Positions 10,201-13,278 of a stretch of 13,278 nt of DNA are shown piece by piece. The DNA lies in assembly GCA_018985235.1 (NCBI GenBank), contig JADGIG010000195.1, positions 1-13,278 on the forward strand. The letters run 5' to 3'. The position numbers were made by a program, and so were the translations under genes. The notes under the pieces were generated by a model. That model had not been told where the DNA came from, did no database searches, and was given only the letters and a program-made list of their open reading frames with translations. Source of the stretch: Sanchytrium tribonematis (Eukaryota; Sanchytriomycota; Sanchytriomycetes; Sanchytriales; Sanchytriaceae). The stretch's first letter is position 1; each line of letters begins with the position of its first letter.

Positions 10201-10566
10201 GAAATTTGTGATTTATTGGAAAATGTGCAATTTGATGGAAAAGAAACCAATATGAAGCACCTTTTGGAATATTCTTTAGAATCGTCAAATATGTTACATG
10301 TGATTATTAGCGATGGTATTTTTCAAGATCATGAGAAATTAAGGCATTTATTAATGGAAAGCAAAGAACAAAATATTAAAACTGTCGTATTTATGATGCA
10401 TCCGAATCCTGATTTTATTCAGGATTTGACAAATGTTCAATACGTAAATGGAAAGATAGAAATGACAAAGTACATGAAAACTTTCCCATTTGACTACTAC
10501 ATGATCGAGGATAAAAATTCATGTCATCAGGCCATTGTGGAATGCTTAAAATCTTATTTACAATAA
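1243..10566 (+). CDS. MDN1: Midasin (Rea1/Mdn1), shortened 3107-residue form
   Basis: Dynein-like AAA ATPase that strips assembly factors (Rsa4, Ytm1) from pre-60S ribosomes in nucleolus and nucleoplasm. The start is set by an in-frame TAA at 1231-1233. Approximate domains: N-terminal 1-140; AAA1 145-400, without Walker motifs; AAA2 415-760 (GGTGCGKT 431-438, Walker B DE 577-578); AAA3 790-1040 (GETSSGKT 811-818, DE 877-878, RNR 937-939); AAA4 1055-1310 (SEPGMGKG 1078-1085, DE 1144-1145, RNR 1207-1209); AAA5 1320-1590 (GKPGIGKS 1342-1349, DE 1411-1412); AAA6 1595-1730, degenerate; linker to about 2545; D/E-rich 2546-2826; MIDAS 2850-3107. The MIDAS metal site is complete: DNSTS 2932-2936, Thr 3002, Asp 3024. 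Before it, SGKRLNIKR and KIWLRKNKP are family hallmarks. Yeast Rea1 has about 4900 residues; the loss here is mainly in linker and acidic domain, with a shorter ring. No intron in 9.3 kb. Identity is essentially certain. Confidence 0.98.
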   Translation: MKSIELRSILEECYKQPALAINLNNMIQSLKLEDIDNVSEWAELLSQIFRIQPTLYYSCLDIVNYLYAKSPNDVNILMIKDQFDSVNITQYYETLYKNDKFATILNLSNKIDKMPRCTLESLSSIIDVNNSIIKTPTILNNINTILGELFSLPSKPILIVGSNCATSTILKFIYSIFRKSYVPLYIAHDADLKDLIGYYMCTKNGIEFINGPLSKAIKSGEWLAVNIQNVHKDIHQFIAKSQIFNKIQTDESEIICHSNFKVIAKCDKEPRDHVFHSVYLQEIPHDEWIHIFSKKYNVEGLRNIYDCYIELKISINLLDSWLYRINALKCTKWSLESDRLKMAKIGTRLLTESNPVEVLTKHFLLKSSQLMSQYIDPPVITRQLFQIENYSLARLVNSLDEYKLAWIPSSSQLALDIMAALYHNQALLLIGGTGCGKTATISEISRIVGFQMTVLNFSPSTERQDLIGSWKPSKHVGNIHKLHHILNFLQGDTKKLEQNLYELACVKSSEKYLKFVQQIISLLTQQLHSNKRFKSEHNPDEIIKKLQDTLDQKQPSMSFQIGPLLEAYKNGHCVFLDEINLANSDVLESISEILASPAIQLPECPLISRHNNFRCLAAMNPHGDHGKKKLPRQLEDQFISIFVKEPTDLPSIHKLTGDLLKDFNHPKVDQIIQSVSQLYFDILQKSDKDWLHGNEGRPVFSIRSLKRALGLTLSLINCHWGINDALLYGFDMAFSISLNKPSQLDCNQMIEASQMQLFKKGILNKPIEKLFAMFPTNSEKFSNFIMTPSLEKYGKIILKAIIADIPVLLEGETSSGKTTLIKYIAHKTNNTLIRINNHEHTDLIEYVGNYTIKGEEFVFQPGPLIQAMEQGHWVLLDELNLAPSEILESLNRLLDDNKQLRIPQTNEMITPHPNFRLFATQNPIKYGGRKPLSAAFRNRFIEIFVDKFNSDDISLLLKNSIPKSWIQKLIGVFTELDLTLRDVFKWTSRNSETIDDFIMHGLMLVMEPKRNEKERKKIFKEFQKQFKMKWSMEEYNEKMTNHPIVSQFPEYSWHPQFVKSFALIEQCILNNEPILMISEPGMGKGVLMDIASKFFKVELNTISCQQETDVNDIIGTYTLRNRELVWQDGILPSCMKNGNFLCLDEINLADDAVLERLNSVLEKNGYLLLTDHLQDLAPIIPHQKFHCFATMNPSTDICKRELSPALRNRFTEIYLEIRWDEDQVLDFISNFCKVSNLKLQIGVQRNICEKYIATQGLTLRNIEQCCRLMNFYPNHPMIYNTCFGLSLEVDVEFDKNKKILNIQEEEFDLCSFTNWSLTPSSLFNLQQVIIASKIDLPILIEGKPGIGKSTLVEYLCKLKNTPCSRINISHDTDLSDLMGQYVTEFSESLKMVWKDGPLMTAMKLGYTIILDELNLANQSVLEGLNSILDYRKMYYCSELQETIKCHQNFRIYATQNPTNVKDGRKLLPRSFMNRFIHLKFKSYSKSDLLEVAAPLLEKYQEIVSILVECNEKSHLLQIVSSSHEWNIRDLYKLKSLSVTHSLYEAICILILNRIKNKRLGLDIIETQLSPLNLKTTVLSHKSHLQPIISDCFPLYYFQATYKNMQLVANQFQGANIVHVSSFTDSIDIIGGYQLVDQILKWSPSKFINCIQSPGETVIVGIDACENAVFDSLNQLLENGQIMVKNELIRMHKNHKLSLITHSHNYSKALGNRCCIVELFERCPYDVYCNQPFLYLLHEFPTYRNFAIHFQTLFAVKSLSVEYSIYSDFDKIENNLSDIQILKNVFEMFYPFEKTKSFNLPLFYENLQSLRNGTLNPTKLNRMLLTSQSLHFNRYLKQSFSNLYGDLIQGSLNEHLNARNTISLLKASSRVDSCTFNIKEILLMYAKTDPFFVIEKMVEFKRILGQFMTEFPNIEKVADNVGVELKPFDVMQLHKLYDEIAFDAFQNCPELDFKYFQKMLHLLDDLSDESKSILTDYILNVMPSRPDISGVLLLVLMRNESLFKEESNSVRSITSLFLNPLSFEDMKLILHTEETQIDEMEDLFDIQPTLAMTCICLNLIPYCGKQVQEMFPLHIYRSYFLKHHVKDIKTNIYSYPELFTIELMQLVVNQKPNLYAHDAPPIHILVEIFTKLETLYKKLDGLKDTVTDLSTMESLLDKLSVFLKSPMHYLTMQYINNQLMHMLEEMEQLIYITSKRDHQIKIIYQELCQVTMGLRQLQLQYLTNLPIMVHMRVIQSRLNDFVNIFVQDVLDDIVKIKAYLRIEMPVILYPFAIAIFQKTMPFFSHFYQDIYKWTHNTHSYEHCIKDLKELQTIHKYKHKNTLYVKDQHDKLHSASTKICHVYYDQIKNPLEYVNIIIPDIKVDTISIKPKTQEESITIKFIDVFDEFMKDVFANFPNNNHLASFMRTVKFFKPFKHDFDIYEFIRSNPQPSTLLTQLVLHYFQFMLYLKQNLLVGDYKRISRSIIQIFYLIFYLYSEIYKDQDSNELVKEVIKDELSDLNIYSLIKLTNCENIQTLTRTFMHRTLSIWTKELVQMIALFKSALQDKDNNQEQSNENQEYTTSTNCQDVTNEVENVEDITDLQGQMENGTTQQDDVVEALDQVSDMDEIDKDDEDSEPDVDDQLDDIEKDVENKNDGFWDEFEEKEQDLSEYQDNEDANMKPEEMEENPQVDQNMEPELQENEDATEANEDEISEVTVDAQDTSDAEDVDMPEQDLDDIDPDAQNMESVSEAVSDMEDVENIDEENETAEKEAADVDLYESKDAKYDAQDSNMTDAMDANNEMNDEMEDTLNINNNNIGNTDASKPDEEDADQTQENTKDENCMEIDNKSQLQPSSIRQEQEPNTQIIEMPDVKPVMLNLKDIFNDCILPAKELSKEIHHLMQFKARSRFMGDYMSGKRLNIKRIMNYLQGNSKIWLRKNKPIRDPFHVMISIDNSTSMQTDVRYECAMYALMLMSMSVCSGYAGNTTWNVFDSEVHEIMATRSECGPEICDLLENVQFDGKETNMKHLLEYSLESSNMLHVIISDGIFQDHEKLRHLLMESKEQNIKTVVFMMHPNPDFIQDLTNVQYVNGKIEMTKYMKTFPFDYYMIEDKNSCHQAIVECLKSYLQ

Positions 10567-10567
10567 A
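10562..10567 (+). terminator. AATAAA poly(A) signal overlapping the midasin stop codon
   Basis: AATAAA spans the midasin TAA (10564-10566). Cleavage 10-30 nt downstream would fall inside the 3' end of the convergent gene, so the two mRNAs should overlap. Confidence 0.6.
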
Positions 10568-10572
10568 CAAAA

Positions 10573-10578
10573 TTTATT
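10573..10578 (-). terminator. AATAAA poly(A) signal overlapping the stop codon of the convergent gene
   Basis: TTTATT on the plus strand is AATAAA on the minus strand and contains the TAA (10576-10574) of the 91-residue protein. Only 5 bp separate it from the opposing midasin signal, giving a compact bidirectional 3'-end module. Confidence 0.55.
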
Positions 10579-10849
10579 TAATTCGCCAAATTCTTTTGAT
10601 TAGATTTAAAAAGTATGGCTGTCGGTTAAATATGGTTGCATAGGTGTATAGCGTCATCGAATAAAATGGCATCATCGAAACAAGGTATGTTACCTGGTAT
10701 GAAATGGGACCATTTCTAAGAGATGGCTCTAGAACATTTGGATGGATATACTGGGAAGTTGTAGATGCAATAGAACGCGTGATATACATACTCGTCGATC
10801 CCGTTATAGCAAAAATACCACATCTTATGATCCATTCTTTCGTAGACAT
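10574..10849 (-). CDS. Small membrane protein, DUF6787-like, 91 residues
   Basis: The first true ATG is 10849-10847, and an in-frame TAA lies seven codons upstream of it, so no further N-terminal extension is likely. The protein has two hydrophobic segments. One is in the first third (CGIFAITGSTSMYITRSIAS). The second follows the sequence LRNGPISYQ and reads VTYLVSMMPFYSMTLYTYATIF. A basic tail ends in NLIKRIWRIK. The order FAITGSTS, then LRNGPISY, then MPFYS, then a short loop and aromatic/basic end resembles the DUF6787 family of small membrane proteins as I remember it. No function is established for that family. The gene is convergent with midasin at 7 bp. Coding status is supported by this resemblance and by the AATAAA at the stop; the family assignment is moderate only. 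A mitochondrial inner-membrane location is possible but not shown. Confidence 0.72.
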   Translation of the reverse strand: MSTKEWIIRCGIFAITGSTSMYITRSIASTTSQYIHPNVLEPSLRNGPISYQVTYLVSMMPFYSMTLYTYATIFNRQPYFLNLIKRIWRIK

Positions 10850-11163
10850 GTACAATTTTTCGTTTTACCCTGGAAAAACAAAACTATTTTATTCATCCGC
10901 AGTTCAATAGATTTGATTGACCGTGTCCTTCCTTCCGCCCAATCTGTAAAAACCTTAAACTAAATAGCAAAACAGCATCTTTACCCGCAATCATTTGTTG
11001 AGCAGAAATTTGGTTACATGGTTTTAAATTTAAGTAAAGTGGAATTTACCATATCATTAACTTTATTTGATTAATAATCATTAAAAATGATTTCGTATAG
11101 ATGGTTCCTCACTTCATTTGAAAGTGCTGCGTTTAAATTGAAAATAAAGCACAACAATCTAAA
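10850..11163. other. Spacer with no convincing gene, 314 bp
   Basis: Only short frames occur here. The longest readable minus-strand one begins MIAGKDAVLLFSLR (from about 10995) and stops after roughly 34 codons. It could be an upstream frame in the leader of the 91-residue gene. A pyrimidine-rich CCAG lies just upstream of that gene, but an in-frame TAA follows it immediately, so it does not mark an added coding exon. The spacer must hold the promoter of the minus-strand gene at 10849. No RNA gene was recognised. Confidence 0.5.
11076..11092. repeat. Perfect 7-bp inverted repeat with a 3-nt centre
   Basis: AATCATT, AAA, AATGATT: a perfect dyad in the spacer upstream of the 91-residue gene. 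It could be a protein-binding dyad or a weak hairpin, but AT-rich dyads of this size are common by chance. Confidence 0.3.
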
Positions 11164-11313
11164 CTATTTATTTATATGCTTTAAGTGTTTCTCTTCCTGA
11201 TCCCTCATAAATCTTTTACGTGTAATATATGCATCGACTATGGCTACCATTAAATAACAAGTTACTCCGAAAGAAGCAATAGCAAATCCCTTATGAAAGT
11301 TAATTCGTTTCAT
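11164..11313 (-). CDS. Candidate 49-residue single-pass membrane protein
   Basis: ATG at 11313-11311 to TAG at 11166-11164. The protein starts with a short basic/polar stretch (MKRINFHKG), then one hydrophobic helix (about residues 9-28, FAIASFGVTCYLMVAIVDAY), then a strongly basic and charged tail (TRKRFMRDQEEKHLKHINK). This is the layout of many tiny mitochondrial inner-membrane or ER proteins, such as respiratory-complex accessory subunits, but I do not recognise a family. Its last two sense codons, AAT AAA, form a poly(A) signal directly against the stop, the same habit as the neighbouring genes, which supports a real 3' end. It starts 15 nt after the GNAT stop on the same strand and in the same frame. 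Alternatives: a separate gene, a bicistronic second frame, or GNAT 3' UTR. Function unknown. Confidence 0.5.
   Translation of the reverse strand: MKRINFHKGFAIASFGVTCYLMVAIVDAYITRKRFMRDQEEKHLKHINK
11167..11172 (-). terminator. AATAAA poly(A) signal formed by the last two codons of the 49-residue frame
   Basis: On the minus strand AAT AAA TAG encodes Asn-Lys-stop, so the signal lies inside the coding end. Confidence 0.45.
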
Positions 11314-11327
11314 GGGATTTCTATCTA

Positions 11328-11333
11328 TTTATT
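11328..11333 (-). terminator. AATAAA poly(A) signal overlapping the GNAT stop codon
   Basis: AATAAA contains the GNAT TAA (11331-11329). Cleavage a few tens of bases downstream would fall at or inside the start of the 49-residue frame. Confidence 0.5.
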
Positions 11334-11751
11334 TTGTCAAGACCATTTTGTAATGAACTCCGATGCCTTGCTCTTCAAATGGCTCACCATCTATTACGTA
11401 TCCTAAACTTTTGTACATTTCCATAACATACTCACGGGCGTGCACCACATAAACCGGATAAGGTAATAAAGATGGTAATTCACTAACTAACTTGTACGCT
11501 AGCCTTTGTCTTCTAAACTCCGGCACGACGCAAACTCTACCTATTCTGCACATACCAGTTTCTATTTCATAAACTCTACAACAGCCGACTGCCATACCAT
11601 TAATTTCCACAACAAAGTGAAAAGCTGATTTATCTATATTATCGAATTCTATTTCTAAAACTTTTCCTTGTTCTTCAACAAATACTCTCTTGCGTATATC
11701 TAAGGCTATTGTCACTTCATTAGGCTGTAAGAGTCTTACAGTTGTCTGCAT
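11329..11751 (-). CDS. GNAT-family N-acetyltransferase, ElaA-like
   Basis: A 140-residue single-domain acetyltransferase that would transfer acetyl from acetyl-CoA to an unknown amine, probably a small molecule. The start is ATG 11751; an in-frame TGA lies upstream (11772-11770) with no other ATG between. The ElaA/YjcF-type features appear in order: the N-terminal RKRVFVEEQG (20-29), acidic residues DNID and AFHFVVE (37-49), strand 4 and the CoA loop in RIGRVCVVPEFRRQRLAYKL (69-88), VVHAREYVMEMYKSLGY (102-118), and the late GEPFEEQGIGVHYKM (122-136). The length is normal for the subfamily. One oddity is the pyrophosphate-binding loop R/Q-x-x-G-x-G/A, read here as RRQRLA, with Arg83 in place of Gly. 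It is followed closely by the 49-residue frame and is divergent from the membrane-protein gene at 11921. Family secure, substrate unknown. Confidence 0.9.
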   Translation of the reverse strand: MQTTVRLLQPNEVTIALDIRKRVFVEEQGKVLEIEFDNIDKSAFHFVVEINGMAVGCCRVYEIETGMCRIGRVCVVPEFRRQRLAYKLVSELPSLLPYPVYVVHAREYVMEMYKSLGYVIDGEPFEEQGIGVHYKMVLTK

Positions 11752-11920
11752 ATTCAAGGAGAAACATTTTCATACCAAAACCAGCATTTTCTATCAACAT
11801 CAATTCATTGTAATAATTTCAAATATTAAATTGGACGTCAGAATGGAAATGTATAAAATTTTTGCTAGCAACGTGTAAATATTTATTTACCATGAACGTG
11901 TTAAAATAAGCCATTTTATA
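11752..11920. promoter_or_regulatory. Divergent promoter region, GNAT and PPPY membrane protein
   Basis: These 169 bp separate the two start codons. Toward the plus-strand gene there is a TATAAAA at 11852-11858, about 63 bp before its ATG, a reasonable spacing for a TATA box with a short leader. GACGTCA at 11834-11840 is seven of eight bases of the cAMP-response-element palindrome bound by ATF/CREB-type bZIP factors. Both are pattern matches only. Confidence 0.4.
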
Positions 11921-12805
11921 ATGTCAAATTACCCTGGTTCCAGCTACCAAGAGCAACATAACAATACATACCAGCAGAACCTAAATAATAATATAATTCC
12001 AGGTGAAAATCAAAATAGCAATTCTTTTCAAAATTCGAATCAAGCTCCTTATGCCAATAATCAAACTGCTTATACTGGCAATTATTCAAATACTGTTATC
12101 AATGGTTTTACAGCTCCTGGGATCAACTACCAGTCTCCCTCTGCTAATTTTCCAAATGTCGTGCCGCAAGAGAATCCTCCTCCATATGCAATCAATACCA
12201 CTGTTCCGAGCTACAAACAAGCCGGAGCAGATTGTAATCCAGTTTTATGCGGATGTACCTTGGGTTGGGGTATTTGTTTATGTGCCTTTTGTGGGTGTCC
12301 CTTATTGATTGCAATAATTGTGATTGCTTCTTTAGCCTCCTCCAGCGGTGCATGTTTGGCCCAAAATGTGTCTCCTCAGTGGTTTTTCGATACCTCTTTT
12401 TCGGGAGTGATTGACAATGGCTTATCTATTAAAACGTTTGAGTTTACCAAGAAGTATCAATATCCGACTGGGAATTACTGCAAATATACTGAATATTTTA
12501 CTAGTGATGTTCTTTGGGAAAATATACGAGATTCAAATATAACAATATTAGCTAACGATAGTGTAATTGTTTCTCACATCTCCTATTCCACTGCATCTAA
12601 TTGTTCTGCTACTGTGGGTAGTATTAAATCTGGAAGATATTGCACAAACATCCCTCTTCAATACGATTGCTTTGAGCTTACAGGTCGAAATTTATTTTCT
12701 CCATTAGTTAAGCCTTGTCCTTGGGGTCCAAAATACAACCAGAGCTGGCTTTTACCGCAATTGGAAATCAGACATGAAACTGATCTTAGTATTGCCAATA
12801 CTTAG
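11921..12805 (+). CDS. Unrecognised single-pass membrane protein with PPPY motif and Cys-rich ectodomain, 294 residues
   Basis: No family recognised. Residues 1-104 are low-complexity and rich in Asn, Gln, Tyr, Pro and Ser, ending in a PPPY motif (86-89), the ligand type for WW domains such as those of Nedd4/Rsp5 ubiquitin ligases. Residues 105-126 hold seven cysteines (CNPVLCGCTLGWGICLCAFC and on), a likely palmitoylation patch, running into a hydrophobic helix (about 127-146, LLIAIIVIASLA). There is no N-terminal signal peptide, so the likely topology is N-terminus in the cytosol and C-terminus outside. The C-terminal part (150-294) has five cysteines and sequons NIT, NDS, NCS and NQS, as expected of a secreted or cell-surface domain. 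It ends PWGPKYNQSWLLPQLEIR plus a short tail. A decayed copy of this ectodomain lies just downstream. The gene could encode a surface protein regulated by ubiquitin-driven endocytosis; that is inference. Confidence 0.85.
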   Translation: MSNYPGSSYQEQHNNTYQQNLNNNIIPGENQNSNSFQNSNQAPYANNQTAYTGNYSNTVINGFTAPGINYQSPSANFPNVVPQENPPPYAINTTVPSYKQAGADCNPVLCGCTLGWGICLCAFCGCPLLIAIIVIASLASSSGACLAQNVSPQWFFDTSFSGVIDNGLSIKTFEFTKKYQYPTGNYCKYTEYFTSDVLWENIRDSNITILANDSVIVSHISYSTASNCSATVGSIKSGRYCTNIPLQYDCFELTGRNLFSPLVKPCPWGPKYNQSWLLPQLEIRHETDLSIANT

Positions 12806-12814
12806 TGTGTCCTC

Positions 12815-12820
12815 AATAAA
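12815..12820 (+). terminator. AATAAA poly(A) signal of the PPPY membrane-protein gene
   Basis: AATAAA begins 9 nt after the stop codon (TAG 12803-12805), separating this gene from the downstream ectodomain relic. Confidence 0.55.
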
Positions 12821-12850
12821 ATTCATCGCATCTTGAAAATAAGAAAATTT

Positions 12851-13190
12851 AATGCCGCGTTCAAAGTGGTTTTATGAATCTTAATTTTCTGGATTAACAG
12901 TAAACGTCGACTCTGTCAAGACTTTTGCCTTTTCTACGAAAATTATTAACGATGCAATGTGATCACCTCAGTTTTCTAATCCAAAGCTTCTAATTGCATA
13001 ATCACTTCTGGAAGATATTGCTAAGTATGCCTCTGAAATTAGATAGCTTCCAACTTACTCGTTAGAATCAATTATCCTAGATTGATAAGTTTGACCTTGG
13101 GGGCCACAATATAACCAAACTTCACTCTTAGCGCAATTCGAGATCAGGCGTGAGACTGATCTTATTTTGTTGAGTGGAGGAAAATCGTAA
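12851..13190 (+). pseudogene. Decayed duplicate of the ectodomain of the 294-residue membrane protein
   Basis: Three blocks match the upstream gene in order and orientation. Block A (12864-12941) reads KWFYES-stop-FSGLTVN, then VKTFAFSTK, against QWFFDTSFSGVIDN and IKTFEFTKK of the gene. Block B contains a perfect 15-base match, 13007-13021 to 12629-12643, encoding SGRYC. Block C (13095-13190) reads PWGPQYNQTSLLAQFEIR to a TAA, against PWGPKYNQSWLLPQLEIR; 17 of the first 23 residues agree, with many silent third-base differences. Roughly 100 bases are missing between blocks A and B. Stops occur at 12882-12884 and in the stretch before block C, and at least two single-base shifts separate the blocks. 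The cytoplasmic tail and membrane segment have no counterpart in the 45 bp before it. AATAAA at 13190-13195 overlaps the final TAA, as in the intact genes. Confidence 0.85.
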
Positions 13191-13195
13191 ATAAA
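13190..13195 (+). terminator. AATAAA signal at the end of the ectodomain relic
   Basis: It starts on the last base of the relic's terminal TAA (13188-13190), so the copy brought or kept a 3'-end signal in the local style. Confidence 0.45.
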
Positions 13196-13233
13196 ATTAT
13201 TTGCAAGTTTCATATTTTATTAATTTAAAACAA

Positions 13234-13278
13234 ATGGATGAACTTTTAGGCCAGCTGCTCCAAAAAGAACGCAGAAAA
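13234..13278 (+). CDS. Possible start of a gene, cut by the window edge
   Basis: An open frame from ATG 13234 runs to the end: 15 codons, MDELLGQLLQKERRK. The composition (acidic-amphipathic start, then Lys/Arg/Glu) suggests the beginning of a helical or coiled-coil protein. It lies 43 bp after the relic's stop, in keeping with the compact spacing here. Too short to name a family, and coding status is not proven. Confidence 0.4.
   Translation, partial: MDELLGQLLQKERRK

Noticed and set aside
10704-10963. Two overlapping plus-strand frames of about 70 codons
   Set aside because: They are antisense to the 91-residue minus-strand gene, which has family-like sequence, a proper ATG and a poly(A) signal; these have none of that.
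10850-10995. Possible upstream exon for the 91-residue gene, ending at a CCAG on the minus strand
   Set aside because: An in-frame TAA follows the would-be acceptor within a few bases, so it cannot add coding sequence in the right frame.
11690-11878. Plus-strand frame crossing the GNAT start and the spacer
   Set aside because: Half of it is antisense to the GNAT N-terminus and it has no recognisable features.
12003-12308. Second plus-strand frame of about 100 codons inside the membrane-protein gene
   Set aside because: Out-of-frame reading of the Asn/Gln-rich tail; the 294-residue frame explains the region through its membrane helix, sequons and relic.
1-13278. CRISPR array, transposon ends, tRNA or rRNA genes
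   Set aside because: No spaced direct repeats, terminal inverted repeats with a transposase, or tRNA/rRNA-like sequence were seen by eye; a covariance-model search would be needed to exclude small RNAs fully.

Overview
The window is AT-rich eukaryotic DNA. It carries large uninterrupted reading frames with fungal- or opisthokont-type products, the standard genetic code, no convincing introns and very short spacers. The main gene is an intronless, shortened midasin (Rea1/Mdn1), the ribosome-assembly AAA ATPase. A 2-oxoglutarate dioxygenase of the Ofd1/Tpa1 type and a small DUF6787-like protein also suit a fungus. A compact early-diverging fungus (Rozella-like, sanchytrid-like or similar) is a reasonable guess, but the sequence here does not prove it.

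Layout, left to right. (1) Positions 1-1079, minus: an Ofd1/Tpa1/OGFOD1-like prolyl hydroxylase. It runs off the left edge and carries one apparent frameshift near 890. (2) A 163-bp divergent promoter region. (3) Positions 1243-10566, plus: midasin, 3107 residues, with six AAA domains in various states of decay, a short linker, an acidic domain and an intact MIDAS domain. (4) Positions 10574-10849, minus: a 91-residue membrane protein, tail to tail with midasin and only 7 bp away. (5) A 314-bp spacer with nothing convincing in it. (6) Positions 11164-11313, minus: a 49-residue single-pass membrane protein candidate. (7) Positions 11329-11751, minus: an ElaA-like GNAT acetyltransferase. (8) A 169-bp divergent promoter region. 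(9) Positions 11921-12805, plus: an unrecognised membrane protein with a Q/N/P-rich tail, a PPPY motif, a Cys-rich membrane segment and a glycosylated-looking ectodomain. (10) Positions 12851-13190: a decayed duplicate of that ectodomain. (11) Positions 13234 to the end: the probable start of another plus-strand gene.

Two neighbours are functionally linked. Ofd1/Tpa1-family enzymes hydroxylate ribosomal protein uS12 (Rps23), and midasin drives 60S maturation; here they share one divergent promoter. A second theme is economy at 3' ends: AATAAA signals overlap, abut or closely follow the stop codons of every complete gene and of the relic. No complete new multi-gene system is visible. The most novel material is the unrecognised membrane-protein family with its decayed tandem copy, and the pattern of motif loss in the midasin ring.
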